DNA of 64,000 nt, taken from contig JAYMTL010000010.1 of NCBI GenBank assembly GCA_036897445.1, forward strand, positions 62,001-126,000, in the 5' to 3' direction. The stretch's first letter is position 1. Each line of letters starts with the position of its first letter. The notes under the pieces are model-generated. The model was not told where the DNA came from. It worked only from the letters and a program-made list of their open reading frames with translations, and did not search any database. The DNA is from Pelargonium tetragonum. Taxonomy: Eukaryota; Streptophyta; Magnoliopsida; Geraniales; Geraniaceae. Both the position numbers and the translations under genes were made by a program. This document shows, one piece after another, positions 1 to 12,100 of this stretch.

Positions 1-1516
1 CTTCAAGTTTATTTTATTAATAGTTATAGCTATCTTTTCTAAAAACCGAAACTCTATCTCTATACGAATACCTTTTATAATAAAGGACTAAACTCAGTTA
101 ATTTTAGTACATTTTGACTCAGACTATTCATAACAACTTTCTTGAATTAACAGGTGCTTCCGCCGCTGTTAAAAACTCAATGGTAAACTCGCTTAATAAG
201 GGGTTAACCAGATAGTAGCCTTTAAAAATATAGTAACCAGGAATTCTTGTTTTTTTTGGATCCTATTTCCTACCCACGTATATTTATTGATGAAAATCCT
301 TTTTATATAGAAAACTTACGAGCCCTATATAGAAGGTTCGTCCGAGAGTTACGAATCTTAGGTGTCTAGCCCTAACTTAACCTAGCATCTTCTACCCCTT
401 GTTATACACCTCTTTTAGGTTAAACTACATCTGGGTGAAACCTTTAAACTACAATTAAGTACTGCGTTACTGTTATAGCAGTTTAACCCTAGCTAAGCGC
501 ACCTCCTCGGTATAAATTCTGGAGTTTCTTACGAATAATGGGTATAAATAGGGCTATAGGAGCTCCTATAAAGGATACTACAAAAGTAACTGAAATTAGA
601 ACTGACACAACTGGAAACTGAAATTTTATACATAATCGAAAGCTTTTTCGCGTTAACAACGGGCCTAGATCATCTATACTAACTTCGAATAAATAATACC
701 GGGAATTTCTAGAATAAGGGACCCTGTATCCCTAAATCCGGTTAAGAAATAAAGGCTGACACTAAGCTACGGAAACTTTTTCATTAAAGCAAAAAGGTCG
801 TATTGGCTTTGTCTGCTTGGAAAGAGTCCTTAAAAAAAAGTAAGGAATCTGATAAAATTTCTGTTGTGAAGTTAAAAAGTCCAGTCCATAAGACGAGGAA
901 TTTCTTTTTTACATAGAAGTTTTTCAATAACTACCAGGAATTACCTGCGAAAAAGGGGCCTTGCTGTACGCCTAATTGAAATACAGTAGTTTACCTTCTC
1001 TTGGTCTTGGTTTAAGGTACTTAGTTAGTAAGAAAGACTTTAGGATACTACTGTCTCTAGGGATTTCAAGTCTATCACACAAGATTCTTATAGGCAGAGA
1101 AGAGAATATTCCCCCAGGTTTCCTTGAAGGTTAGGTGTGGCACTTGAACTCATGCATTTTCTTATTCTTAGTAGGTATTCGAGGAATAGAAAGTAGGGGG
1201 GTATTCTCATTTATATGGGTTATAAGTTGTTCCCTTGTTTTTAGTTTTCGAATAGTAATAAAGGTTTTAGGGAATAAAAGAACTGAAACTAATGAATTTC
1301 CAATTTCTGTTTAGGAAAGCCTTTATAGAATTCCTGGTGTTTAGGGCTATTAAGTCCGTATTTTTACTATATCATTAACAAACCTCTCAAAAAATAGAGC
1401 TGTGTTTTCTTGTTTCAAGTTTTTCTCGTCTAATGCTAGGATTAAGTTGAAACAAAGGGTTTCCCTTATTGTCAGTTTAAAGCGATAAAGCCTAAAGAGG
1501 AGATGTAAACCTTACA

Positions 1517-1552
1517 GATCCAGTTAAAAAGTCACAAGGAATTCTTAAAAGT
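1517..1552 (+). repeat. Dispersed repeat, copy 1 (partner at 34,172)
   Basis: This 36-base stretch matches 34,172-34,208 in direct orientation. The last 17 bases, AAGGAATTCTTAAAAGT, are identical, and the upstream part (GATCCA, TTAA, GTCA blocks) matches with a few substitutions and one single-base indel. A lone 17-base match is near the chance level for this composition, so the extended similarity is what makes it worth listing. It may be a relic of an old shared repeat. Confidence 0.35.
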
Positions 1553-4500
1553 TATCCCTAAAGAACTGAAAAACTTAGTAAATATTGACTCAGAAAGTCC
1601 TTGGTGACACCTTTACAAGCACCCCTCACTTGTGTTTTAAGCGATTCTAGAAAATAACCTTACTATTCTACTCAATCTAGATTCTTCTTCTAATTAACTG
1701 TTGTAAACCTCTTAAACCTTTTTTGGTATTCCAATGGACTTAATAACAGTCTAACTCGAAAAGGGACGGGGGTCCTATAATTCGAAGCTAGCTGCAAGGG
1801 GTTTTTAAGGAGAGGTAGATAGGTTTCTTAGTCTTAAAGTGTTACTTATTCTGGTACCTCTAATCAGGGATATAGAAAAAGAATAACTAAATTCTGTTTC
1901 TAAAAGCCCTTAGAAAGGTACTGTGGCTCATTTTTGTCGGATATTCGTAATAATAAGAGAGGAGTTTTTATTAGTATGGGAGTTGAACTCAAGTATTCTC
2001 CGTATTATGTAGTACTGTGTTACTGTCTTATGAGCCCTTGTAGTTTTTAACTGCAGCCTTAAGAGTCTATTCCTAAGATTTACCTTAATAGATAGTTTAG
2101 GAAGAAAGGGAATTTATCTTGTTGTAAATTCCCCTTTTTTAATAATAGCGATAAGGAATTGCTTGCCTAATGAGCTATAAAGCACACTTTTACTATTTCA
2201 CAGGGCCGATACAAGGGGTCGAATCTTAAGTCTTTAACAAAGCAGAAACCAAAGCTAGGTCTTAGGAATTCCCACTTGCTTATACTTATGGATCCCCTAA
2301 ACCTAAAAGCTGTCCAAATTCCCAAGATAAACTATAGAGGCTTTCACAAAAAATTTGAAGTTGCCCGTGGACTCCTCTTAGTTATTTCTTTTTGGGTTTC
2401 CTATTACAAGGAGGTTTTCCAATTATAGAGGTTGGGCGCTTTATGACTTGCCGCTGCTAAAGTTTATAATACGGTCACTGCTGTACTGGAATTTCTTCTT
2501 TAAATTCGTAGAATTCTCAAGAAAGGGGATTCCTGTCTTTTTCATGTAGTTAGTATTCCCTTCCTATTTTTTCAAAAAAAAACGGACTCTTGAGGAATCA
2601 AGGGCAGAGGCCAAAGCTTTTTAACGGACCCCCCTACAGACTTCAATTTGAGTTGCTAAATCTTTTTTAAAGTAAGGAAACAAAAGTAAAAAATTAGGAG
2701 CACTTCACTGCCCCAAAGGCAAACAAAAAAAGAAGCCTTTGTTTATAGTCCGGGACGCCCTAAGTCTCTCTTAGTAACTGACTAAAAAAGCAACCCTTGT
2801 AAAAACAAAATAAGACACATAAGGTCTGTGCTACTAAAAGCCAAAAGAAGCTCTAGCCAATGCTTACTGATACGCTATAAAACTCAACCTACTTAAAAAG
2901 TATATCTTTATCTGAAGATAAACAAAAGTCTATACTCCGAGCAAGAGTAAAGGGCCCTTTTTGATGAGTAAAGAAAGACTCTAAAGCGAAAGTCTTCGAG
3001 TTTGGTTTTTGTAGGGTTCCTTCCAGACGTACAGGGATACTTTTAGAAGCCGGGCATACTAATTAAAACAGGGATCTGTAGATTAAAAGTCTTAACTTCA
3101 ATACTTAACAAGCGTCAGCCATTCAGCTATTTGGATTAGAGGTAATACAGCGATCCTCTGTTATACTATTATACGTTGTTTCTCCTATAAAAGTTTTAGT
3201 TTTTCAAATTAGCACATATAAAGATAACTTTTTTATTTTCCATACATATTAACTGCCTAGGGCTAAGTACTAACAACTATTAATGATTATATCTGGCGAA
3301 CTCCTTTACTCTACACGATTAAAACTTTTTTAGGAAATAGTAAGTTTTTGGTCTACTAACCCTTGACTTATTATCCACGCGGGCAGTCTAAGTTAAATTA
3401 AAGAAAAGAGGTTTACCTATAAGGAGATTCTCGATTAAAGGATTCTGCGAATTCCTGACGTGTATCCCCCATGGAGTATACTATATTACAGAGTGCCAAT
3501 TAAGTTTATCCCGGTACGAATTCTAGGGACGTTCCCGTTTATTGTTATTCTCAAATTTCCTTGCATTTCTTAGTAGGTTTACAGGAAAGAGAGTTCCTGG
3601 TTTTTCTAATTGCAGGCTCTTTCTAAGAAATAAGCGGTAGTAACTTTTAAGGCTTAATTGTATACTATTCCCGAGTTAGTTTCTACTATAGTTTATAACA
3701 CCAAGCGGGATGCTTTTGCTTAAAAAGAAGTCGTGTAAAGCTCCGAAGAATAGTTCTAATTGTAAAAATAGAAAGGTACAAGAATCCCCTGAGTAAAAGT
3801 TACCAACACAGCAAGGCTTTAACCTGCTCAAGAATATATATAACAGGGGCATCGGGGGCTGAAGGAACAAGTTAGAATGAAGTAGGAGCTGCTAGCGCTC
3901 GACTCTATAGGGAACCTTGAGAAAAGCGGAAATTAGAATAAGCATCCTCTGGGTTACCTTAATTATAGGGAAGACAGTAAAACAATAGTTTTCGTTCTTG
4001 AAATAAAATGAAGTCTAAAATAAGTAAAAGTACAGTGAAATAATGATAAAGTTAAAATAAATTATTGCCTTTATCAAGCTTTTGAAGTTTCTCCCTATCT
4101 GGTAGTGGGTATCCCTATAACTAGGTTAATAAACCCCCTTTTTGCAACGCAGAGCCCTTTTTATGTTAGTTTATAGGACCTTTTTATGGGTTATGGATGG
4201 TGTCCTAATCAAAAAAGGAGTATTTAAACCGATACAGTAATTTAATAAATCGATTGTCCAGCCCTTTCCGTGCGTTAAAACTAAAGTTTCCTTTATTTAA
4301 ATAAGGTGCTTCCTATTTAGTCCGTTATAGGTACTTAACCCTTCGTTGAGACAAAAAGCTAAGCTGGAAATTCAGTTGCATTTTCTTTTCACTCCTATAT
4401 ATTCTCTTATACTTATACGTGCTCTCTTATCTTTATACCTTTAAAGCAGAACTCTCTTCGAAAACTTTGACAAATTAACTTAAATGACACAGAATCTAGA

Positions 4501-5083
4501 ATAAAAAATCCAGGAAGAACTTCTATCTTTCCCTCCTTTTCTAGTATTCCTTTATTTATTTCTTACTTAGACCTGCTCCAGGATCCCTTATATGAATAGA
4601 GTTGCTAGCACTTAATACGCGGGAAAACTGACTTACAGACCGCTCTATGAGATTGGATTTTCTATAAGGTTTCAAAAAGAAAAAAGGCAAATCAGAAATT
4701 CTTTTTAAGAAATTTTACCCGTTACAAAAAAAAGGCTGCTTTGGGTATAAAATTCCTTCTAATTCTAGTCAACTAACTCCTAAGGTAAGGAACAGGAATG
4801 CATATTTCCTTTTTTATAAAACGTTATAAAGCTGAGTCCGAGGGTAGGTAGAATACTTTTTGTGCTCAGATTCGAAAACTGAGAAAAAGATCCCACGTAT
4901 GCATTCTTTAATGCCCCTCCTTGAAATTCATTCCTATTTTTTTACTTAACTTATTTCTAGTTATCGTTTTAACAACTTAAAACCAAAAATCAAGAGCAAG
5001 TTAAAGAATCTCTTTACCTTAGGTAAAAAATAGAAAAGTAGACCTCCTTAACATTAGCTTTTCATTTTTCATATTAAGATAAA

Positions 5084-5101
5084 GATACTCGCGGATTCCC
5101 A
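5084..5101 (+). repeat. Dispersed short repeat (partner at 9,123)
   Basis: GATACTCGCGGATTCCCA recurs at 9,123-9,140 with one difference in 18 bases. The GC-rich centre makes the match less likely by chance than an AT-rich one of equal length, but no flanking similarity supports a longer duplication. Confidence 0.25.
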
Positions 5102-8100
5102 GAATATAGATAATAAAAGTAGCTTCAACCAGCTCGCAACTCCTGTCTTAAATCTAGATTTTAGGAGAGTTCCAGAACGTAGTAAGACAAAGGGACCTCT
5201 TAGGCTATAAAAGCTCTTGACTTTCATTTTAAAGTCTTCTTTTTCGTAAAACCTATATCATATCAAAAAAGCTTGTACTTGTATTACATATTACAGAACT
5301 TCAGAAAGAACTTAAGATTCCAAAGAAACTAACTTGTCTAGCTCGGCAAGGAATTTTAGAGACTTTAGTAGCTTCCCTCTACCTTTATTTCGAATTTCTT
5401 ATATCAGTGAGCAAGAGCTTACCCAATATACGAGGTCTATATTTCTTTACATCCCTCGGAAATACCCCTGACTTAAAGCCGTTATTAGTTTTATAATCCT
5501 TATTCTAGAGTAGACCTAAGAGTTAAATGGATCTTTTAGATTTAGCACATTAAATCATTCTTTTTGTAAGAGTACTTACTAAGACCCTAAATAAGGAGAC
5601 CCTTTTAAGTAAATAGGTTTAGAGAAAAGTTGAAGACAAGCGATTCATATTAAATCAAAAAGTGTTGTTCTTTTCTTTAAAGAGGAAACCCAACAATATC
5701 GAAGTATTCTAGTTAGATTTAAGAAAAATACAAAAAGGGGGTAACTCCATTTTATAAATGAAATTTTCCTGCTTTAATGCATAAAGATATACCGGAACGT
5801 TTTGTATAAATAGAAACTCTCTTATAAAAAAGACTTTTAGTCAAGGAGAGTACGCGGGCTACGCTTAGTGAGTCCTTGTAAGCTCTTACTTATTCAAAAA
5901 TCCTGTGATTATCTCCAAATCTTTTATAGTTACTTCGATTCTGTCTTGCTTTTACTTGATAATTCTGAGATATACTTTGCCGGGGCACCCCTTTTTGTGT
6001 TTACACTTCTATATCATTTTTTTGCCTTGGCTTAAACTTGGGGAATTCAATTTCACTTCACACGGAACTTTTTGGTAGAGCTAAGATACTCTTTTTATAT
6101 AGGTGTTATTAATAAGGGGAATATCCGGAAGTTTTTATACTTTTTAGTCAAATTTGTAGTATTATTCCCTTATCCTTTACCAGTTTAACTTACTAACCTT
6201 TCTTTTTTAAAAGCCTAACCCGTGGATCCATATGGGTCAGAATAAAAAGTAAAGCCCCCACTCAAATTATAATTAACGCTACACAGTGCTCTATAAAAAA
6301 AGAAATTAAAGAGTTCCCCTTATTTTTATTCAGTAAAAATCTAAAATAAAGTTAGACGAAGGATTGCCTTGTTTTTGATATACCTAACAATGCTTTTTTT
6401 AATATTAATTAGGAACTCTTTTTACGGACATACCATACCCATTGAGTGTTACCGGAAACTGGGTTTTATTTTTAAAAAAGTCCTGCGCTCCGATTTCGAC
6501 CCTTGTATAGGAAGATTTACGAATAACTGTAGTGTAATTTTGATTAGAAAAATGAATATTTAAGGGGACTTCTTTGTTTCATTTATAGTTTTAACTTTTA
6601 GTATACCACGTTTAGGTTCATAATTATACAAAGTCAATCTTAAAATTTCAAAGGGAGCCTTTCTTCCGTATGTATTCTATGTAAAATCCTTGTCTGTCAT
6701 ATTAAATATATCAAAATCAAAGGATTTAATACCAATATTAACTTATAGCTTTCTCTTTACGTGTTCTAGGTACAATAAAAGGAACTGACGCTATAAGTTA
6801 GAAGTATCTGGAATATGTGATGCACTGATAGTTGCATCCAAGAGTAGGTATTCTCATAAAATTGAAATTACTAAGGGGATAATACATAAAGAAGAAACTT
6901 CGTTTGCCTGAACAATCAATACGAGGATCCTCTAAGTATAAGGTGGGATCCGTGCTAGGGTGCATAGGTTATTCTTAAAGGGTTTCTAATACCGGATTTA
7001 CTAGGGTACTTCCTACCGGAAAAAGTCTTTTTAATGAGGAAAATGTCATTTTTGTTTTTATGAACTAAAAGAGAGCCCTTGAAAAGAGTTTAGTATCTTC
7101 GTGGAGAGTTTCGCTTTATTATTCTGCTCAATAAATGGGAATCCTTTTTTCTCGATTGTTTAATTGGTAAACTTTTTAGAGGAGGACCAAAACTTGTAAT
7201 ATACTCTATAAGGCGGGAATAAGCTACTTAAATAGGTTTTCAAATAAGGATGCTTCAGAAATTATAGAAGGGAAACTTACCACAGCTATCAAAAACCAAG
7301 AAGTTGGGGAGTCCTGTTAGAGATAGCTCGAAATTTAACAAGGTTAGGATGTTTTACTTCTAATATAGGGAGTGCTTGTCAAATATCTTTTTATTATATT
7401 CATAAGAGTCATAAAAAAGCGCCTCTTAAAGCCCTTGCTCAAAGCACGCAAAAGCTTGGAAATTAAAATATCAACCAGCCCCAAGTCGAGACTCTGTAAT
7501 TTCTATTCATTTAGTTTACGCTTAAAGGTCATAGGTTCTAATCCTGTCATTTTAGTTATAGACCCCTTGTATTCCACTTTAATTTGAATTTGTACACTTT
7601 AATGATTCATTAAAAATGAGTCCACTAAGACGACAAAGTTTCATTTTTGGATCCTTTTCTACCTACTTACTACACTAAGAATTGCCGGGTTTCCTTTATC
7701 TTTATGAGGTTTCGCCTTTTCAAAAAGTATAAAAAAATGAAAGTAGATCCCTGAATTTTAAAAAGGTGTTTTATTAGAATTCAAATGCACTTTTACTTGC
7801 ATAGCCCTTTTTGCAGTAATACAGGATTAGAACAAAGTCTTGACTTCTATAACTAGTGGGTTACACCCTTTCGAAATACAAGAGCATACTTTTATATGGT
7901 AATAGGACCCTTGCCGTCCACGAACTCCTTTTACTTCTTATAAATTCTAATATATCCTGATCCCAAAGCAAAGGAGCATCCACGAGACTTCTTCTAATCT
8001 AGCTGCGTGTCCTGTTTTTCAGTTTTAGAGCTATGAATAAGAAAAGTAATTCCGTGTTGCTCCGCGCAAGAAAATCGCTTATATAAGATATGAGAATTTT

Positions 8101-8148
8101 GAGCTACAAATATAAAGTTCTACGGACACCTTTTAAGATCTAAGACTT

Positions 8149-8161
8149 GGGGGGGGGCCCC
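8149..8161 (+). other. G9C4 homopolymer junction
   Basis: Nine G are followed directly by four C. This is the longest G run I noticed in the window and is unusual in DNA of about 34 % G+C. It could be a slippage product or a sequencing-sensitive site. No gene lies near it. Confidence 0.6.
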
Positions 8162-8574
8162 AGTTAAGGCAAAGAGTAATCAAAAGAAATATCGAGGATT
8201 CGTGTCCTTTAGGGAGAATTCTATCAAACGCGAAAAGCTTCAGATTTCCTTATTTATATAGATGTCACTAAGAACTTAGACCATTGTATCTCCTAGACTC
8301 TAGCAACTAACTAAAAAACTCATAAAGTAGACACTTCTAGACATGTATTACAGAATTTTCTTTTTGAAATCCTTAGTGCAAGAATCTTTGTAAAGGGTAC
8401 GCGTTGTCTTTCTCTTTTAAGCCAACCTCTCAATCTAAATACTAAATAGTAATAGCCTTGATTGAGCTGAAAAATCTTTATATAAGTGCTTAATGCTCTA
8501 CCAATACTAACTGCTGTATCTTGTTTACACAAAGTACAAGGGACTTAAAATAAGGAAACTCCTAATAAAGAATA

Positions 8575-8596
8575 CTTATCTTATTCTTATCTTATA
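8575..8596 (+). repeat. Two-copy 11-bp tandem duplication
   Basis: CTTATCTTATT is followed at once by CTTATCTTATA, so an 11-bp unit is present twice with one difference. It is one of several such micro-duplications in the window and looks like a replication-slippage product. Confidence 0.5.
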
Positions 8597-9122
8597 AAAA
8601 GCAAAAACTGGTAACCGGCTGTGTACAATCAATTATATACTGAACTTGGGATCTCGCACAGTTTGGTGAACCTACACTATATCCATTATTGGATGGGCTG
8701 TTATTGAATAAAGACCGAATTTAGCTAAAAAAGTAAAGAAACCTAATTTATTTCGTCTGTTAACGATAATACGTAATAAAAAGGGGATCCCCCACTTAGA
8801 ACTCATAAGCACTATTCAAGACAAAGAAATTTACAGAGGTTTCGAAAAAGCTACCGCTATGCTCTATGAAAATCCGTAACAAAAACGAAAGGCTCTACTG
8901 CAGCTTGGTACAAAGACCTATTTAATCGTGCTTGTATAAAATCCCTTTCAACCGGAATTTTAAAGAAATTCTTAGGCAATGGAATCGCTTATATAGTAAA
9001 AAGCTAATTTATTCTAGATTTTTCTTAAAAAAAGTACATACAAGTATTGCTTTTTTTTATTTCATCCGATAAACTCGCGTATAACTATTTAGAATTCTTG
9101 GGTTCAAGTCCTAAAATTACAG

Positions 9123-9140
9123 GATACTCGCGGGTTCCCA
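9123..9140 (+). repeat. Dispersed short repeat (partner at 5,084)
   Basis: GATACTCGCGGGTTCCCA is the second copy of the 18-bp word at 5,084-5,101, with one difference. It lies a few bases past a T-arm-like hairpin that I rejected as a tRNA. Confidence 0.25.
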
Positions 9141-12100
9141 ACGAACTTTGAAAGCCGTGTGTGGTGGTTTTTGGTTAATATCAAGGGCTATAGTGTTAGC
9201 TCGTACTAAGGGGGTGCCCTTATGTAAATGTAATTGGCATCCTCCCATATACATATAAAAAGGGGAAGAGTGTCTCCTAGAGTTAGCCAATCCAAAATGC
9301 TTACATTTTCTTTCTTGGGTTTTGCAGGAGTCTTCCTAAAACTCATATGAGAGTGTAATCAGAAACTACTAACTAATAGGGTTCTTCTTGTCGAGAAGCT
9401 ATACTTACCTTGCGAAAGTGTCTTTAACTTAAAGAATTTTGAGTTTGACGTCGTATTTTATATTTAAGATTTAAGCGGGAGTCTATAGCAGCAATTGCGG
9501 AAGAATAGGCTACCTTTTACCTTTTGTATAACAAACTACCCATAGCACAACTTGAATTTTGACCTGATAGAAGAACTTCTGGAGTATAGTTTATTAGTCC
9601 CGCCTATCAATGAGTAAAACCCCGTTCCTTATTTGTGATTAGAATTCAGTACGCAGGTTATAAAATTCAGATGTACATATTCTTAAGTTCCTAAAAAAGG
9701 AGGGGCAAGCTGCGTAAAATACTTGGTTCACTCCCAACCCCGTTTATACCCCCTAGACTAAAGAATTTTTCTTTTCCTTTTTTATATCTAACGTTAACCC
9801 TTTTTTCTACTAGCAACCGCGCCGAGAATGCAAATTCACGTACGAAAAAATTTTAAGTCTACTTGTTACCCTTTTAGTTAGTAAGAACGGGGTCGGGGGT
9901 ATCCCTTGTGAGAAGAAAACCTTTTTGTCTACCATACTCTAATGAGGCCTTTTTAAGAATGCAATCACAACAAAACCTTGTAGTTTTGACATATTAAAGT
10001 AGCTAACAAAGAGCGCAGGGATTTTGACCTAAGGATCCTCTTCAATACTCAAGAACTTTCTTACTTCTAGTATATGCTTATAATTTTTTATAAATACTCT
10101 TGACAAAAGCTCCGGTTTGTAATACGCAATATAGAATAGATAAGGAACAAATTACGAGCATGCTTTTATAAGAGTTTACCCTCTTAAATAAACCCAGTTA
10201 TGATAGTAAAATGAAGCTGTAACCTTTTAAAGTGTGTATAGACCAGACCCTCTTTCTTGAACAGCACCCGTAGCAAAGAGGAGCCTTGTAAATTAAAATC
10301 TTTTAGAAAAGCACGACTTTTGGTACCGGAGAATCCCTCGAAAGGGTAAGTAACCCGCGATCTTTAAATTCCCTTGAAAGCTAGTCGTGAAAAAAAGGCC
10401 TTACGCTACAAAGCCCAAGTGACATTTTATTGATTCCTTTAGCATTTAGGAGTGCTTTTTATTCTTTGATATGAAAATCGTTGTAGCACAGTAAAAAACT
10501 ATGGAATACCTTATAGTAATATATATAGCGATTCTTATGTCTTATAAAGGGGTCATTAGTAAAGATCTTTTTATTAAGTAATTTAGGATATAAACTCTCG
10601 GCTTTTTCTTCGATTGGACTCCTGTTTACCAGAGCTTGCTGTAGCGGGATATTCTACTGTTATTATTATGATAGGACTCCCTTAGGTAGGGTATTATATA
10701 TAATTTACAGGGCACTGTTAAGGATAGACTAAAAGAGAAAGCTTGGAAAGAAAGTCAATCTAATGCTACAATACTTAGTCTTTTATTGTTCTTACTTGGT
10801 AAGAATTAGTGAGATTTGAGCATTTCGACGAAAGGAACTTGCATAATAAAAAAACTTTACTTAAAATGAAAAGCTAGGGCTATAGGGGATACCTTATATT
10901 AAAATATTAAACGAAGAGCTCTACTCGGGGTAACCCACGGTCTTGTTTATAAGAAAAGGAGGACCCTTTAAAATAAGAGCCGGTACTTAGTAGAGATTTA
11001 ACTCATGTAATTTTAATGAGTGCCCCAAAACTTATTGACTAGACTGAGTCAGTCATATTTTATCGACTCGGTTTTTGCTTTAAGAATCCCTGCCTAAGTA
11101 GTAGGAGTTAAACTAATTCTAATCCTTTGCTATGGCGTAATCTTTGTTGGATGAAAAAAGAACTTAGACATAGTTTATGCCTTATTCTCAAGGGGTATTT
11201 ATACTGAGAAAGATATTCTATTTAAGTGATTCCGTACTCAAGGAAATTTCATTTATAAAATGGAGCTTTACTAATAATTTAGTAGTCTTTATCAACAAGA
11301 GCAAGGTTAAAGGGATTTTGCATTATAGAAAACTAAGTGAAATTTTTTCTATAGTAAAAGTAATTCAAGGAGTCCCTCTTGTAGTTTTAGTATATAACCA
11401 GGACTGGTAAACTTTAAAAGGGATGCCGTGAAGTTAGGCCATAAACATTGAATTTCATTACACAATTATCTAGTTTCTACTATAGGAAGCGTTAATCCTA
11501 GAAAGGGAAACGCACCTATATACATACAACGAATACAAGTTTTCAATTATGACCCGATTTAGAAATTTGTTTCTTTGTGAATATTTCTTTTACCTTTATA
11601 CAAAAGCTTACTTTTTCTTCATACAAGTTCCTTATAGTGTTTTTCTCGTCGTCTTATTAAGTAATACCTAGCCCCCGAAAAGGCTCAGTTAGCAGTATAC
11701 TTTTCCTTAGGGTTTGTTAGGAGTAGGAGTTCTTATTTGTATTCCCTTAGTTCCTATCATAAAAGTTTAGCCAGGTTGTAGGGATAAGTTTCGAAAGCCC
11801 TGAAAGAAAAAGTTCCTTGTTAGGGACAAAGCAGTTCCAGAGTCTCCAATATATTTGATAACCGAATTCTTTGAAGGTTTAGTAATTAAATCGTATATTC
11901 CAAACCGTGTCACACCCTTGTTAGATACAAAGGACTTATATACTTTAAAACAATACATAGAATACTAAGAGACTCTAATCCTATACCCAGGATACCTCCT
12001 ATACTACTAATATAAGTAAGAAGACAAGAAGACACGGATACAAAATAAGATGACTGTCATAATGTATGAATAGCTCTATACAAATATTATTACCTGTCTT

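Larger units (their letters stand above)
1..7300. other. Gene-free RIP-like AT-rich DNA
   Basis: I see no gene here. Open frames are all short (about 64 codons at most) and resemble no family I know. A 180-base sample at 2,401-2,580 gives TA/AT about 1.2 and (CA+TG)/(AC+GT) about 0.93, so TpA is in excess but CpA/TpG loss is mild. Short purine-to-pyrimidine blocks such as AAGGAGTCCTT recur throughout; they are the expected look of DNA short of CA/TG steps and not a defined motif. Two dispersed short repeats have a copy here (1,517 and 5,084). Confidence 0.75.

Noticed and set aside
7464-7555. Possible tRNA with T arm ATAGG-TTCTAAT-CCTGT and a 6/7 acceptor match
   Set aside because: Sixty bases between acceptor and T arm cannot be folded into D and anticodon arms; AT-rich pairing by chance is likely.
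9098-9114. T-arm-like hairpin TTGGG-TTCAAGT-CCTAA
   Set aside because: No 5' acceptor strand pairing with the following AATTACA occurs at tRNA distance and no anticodon arm is visible.
9151-9166. AAAGCCGTGTGTGGTG, resembling the first half of a group II intron domain V
   Set aside because: The second strand of the helix is absent and no intron-encoded protein or flanking exon is present.
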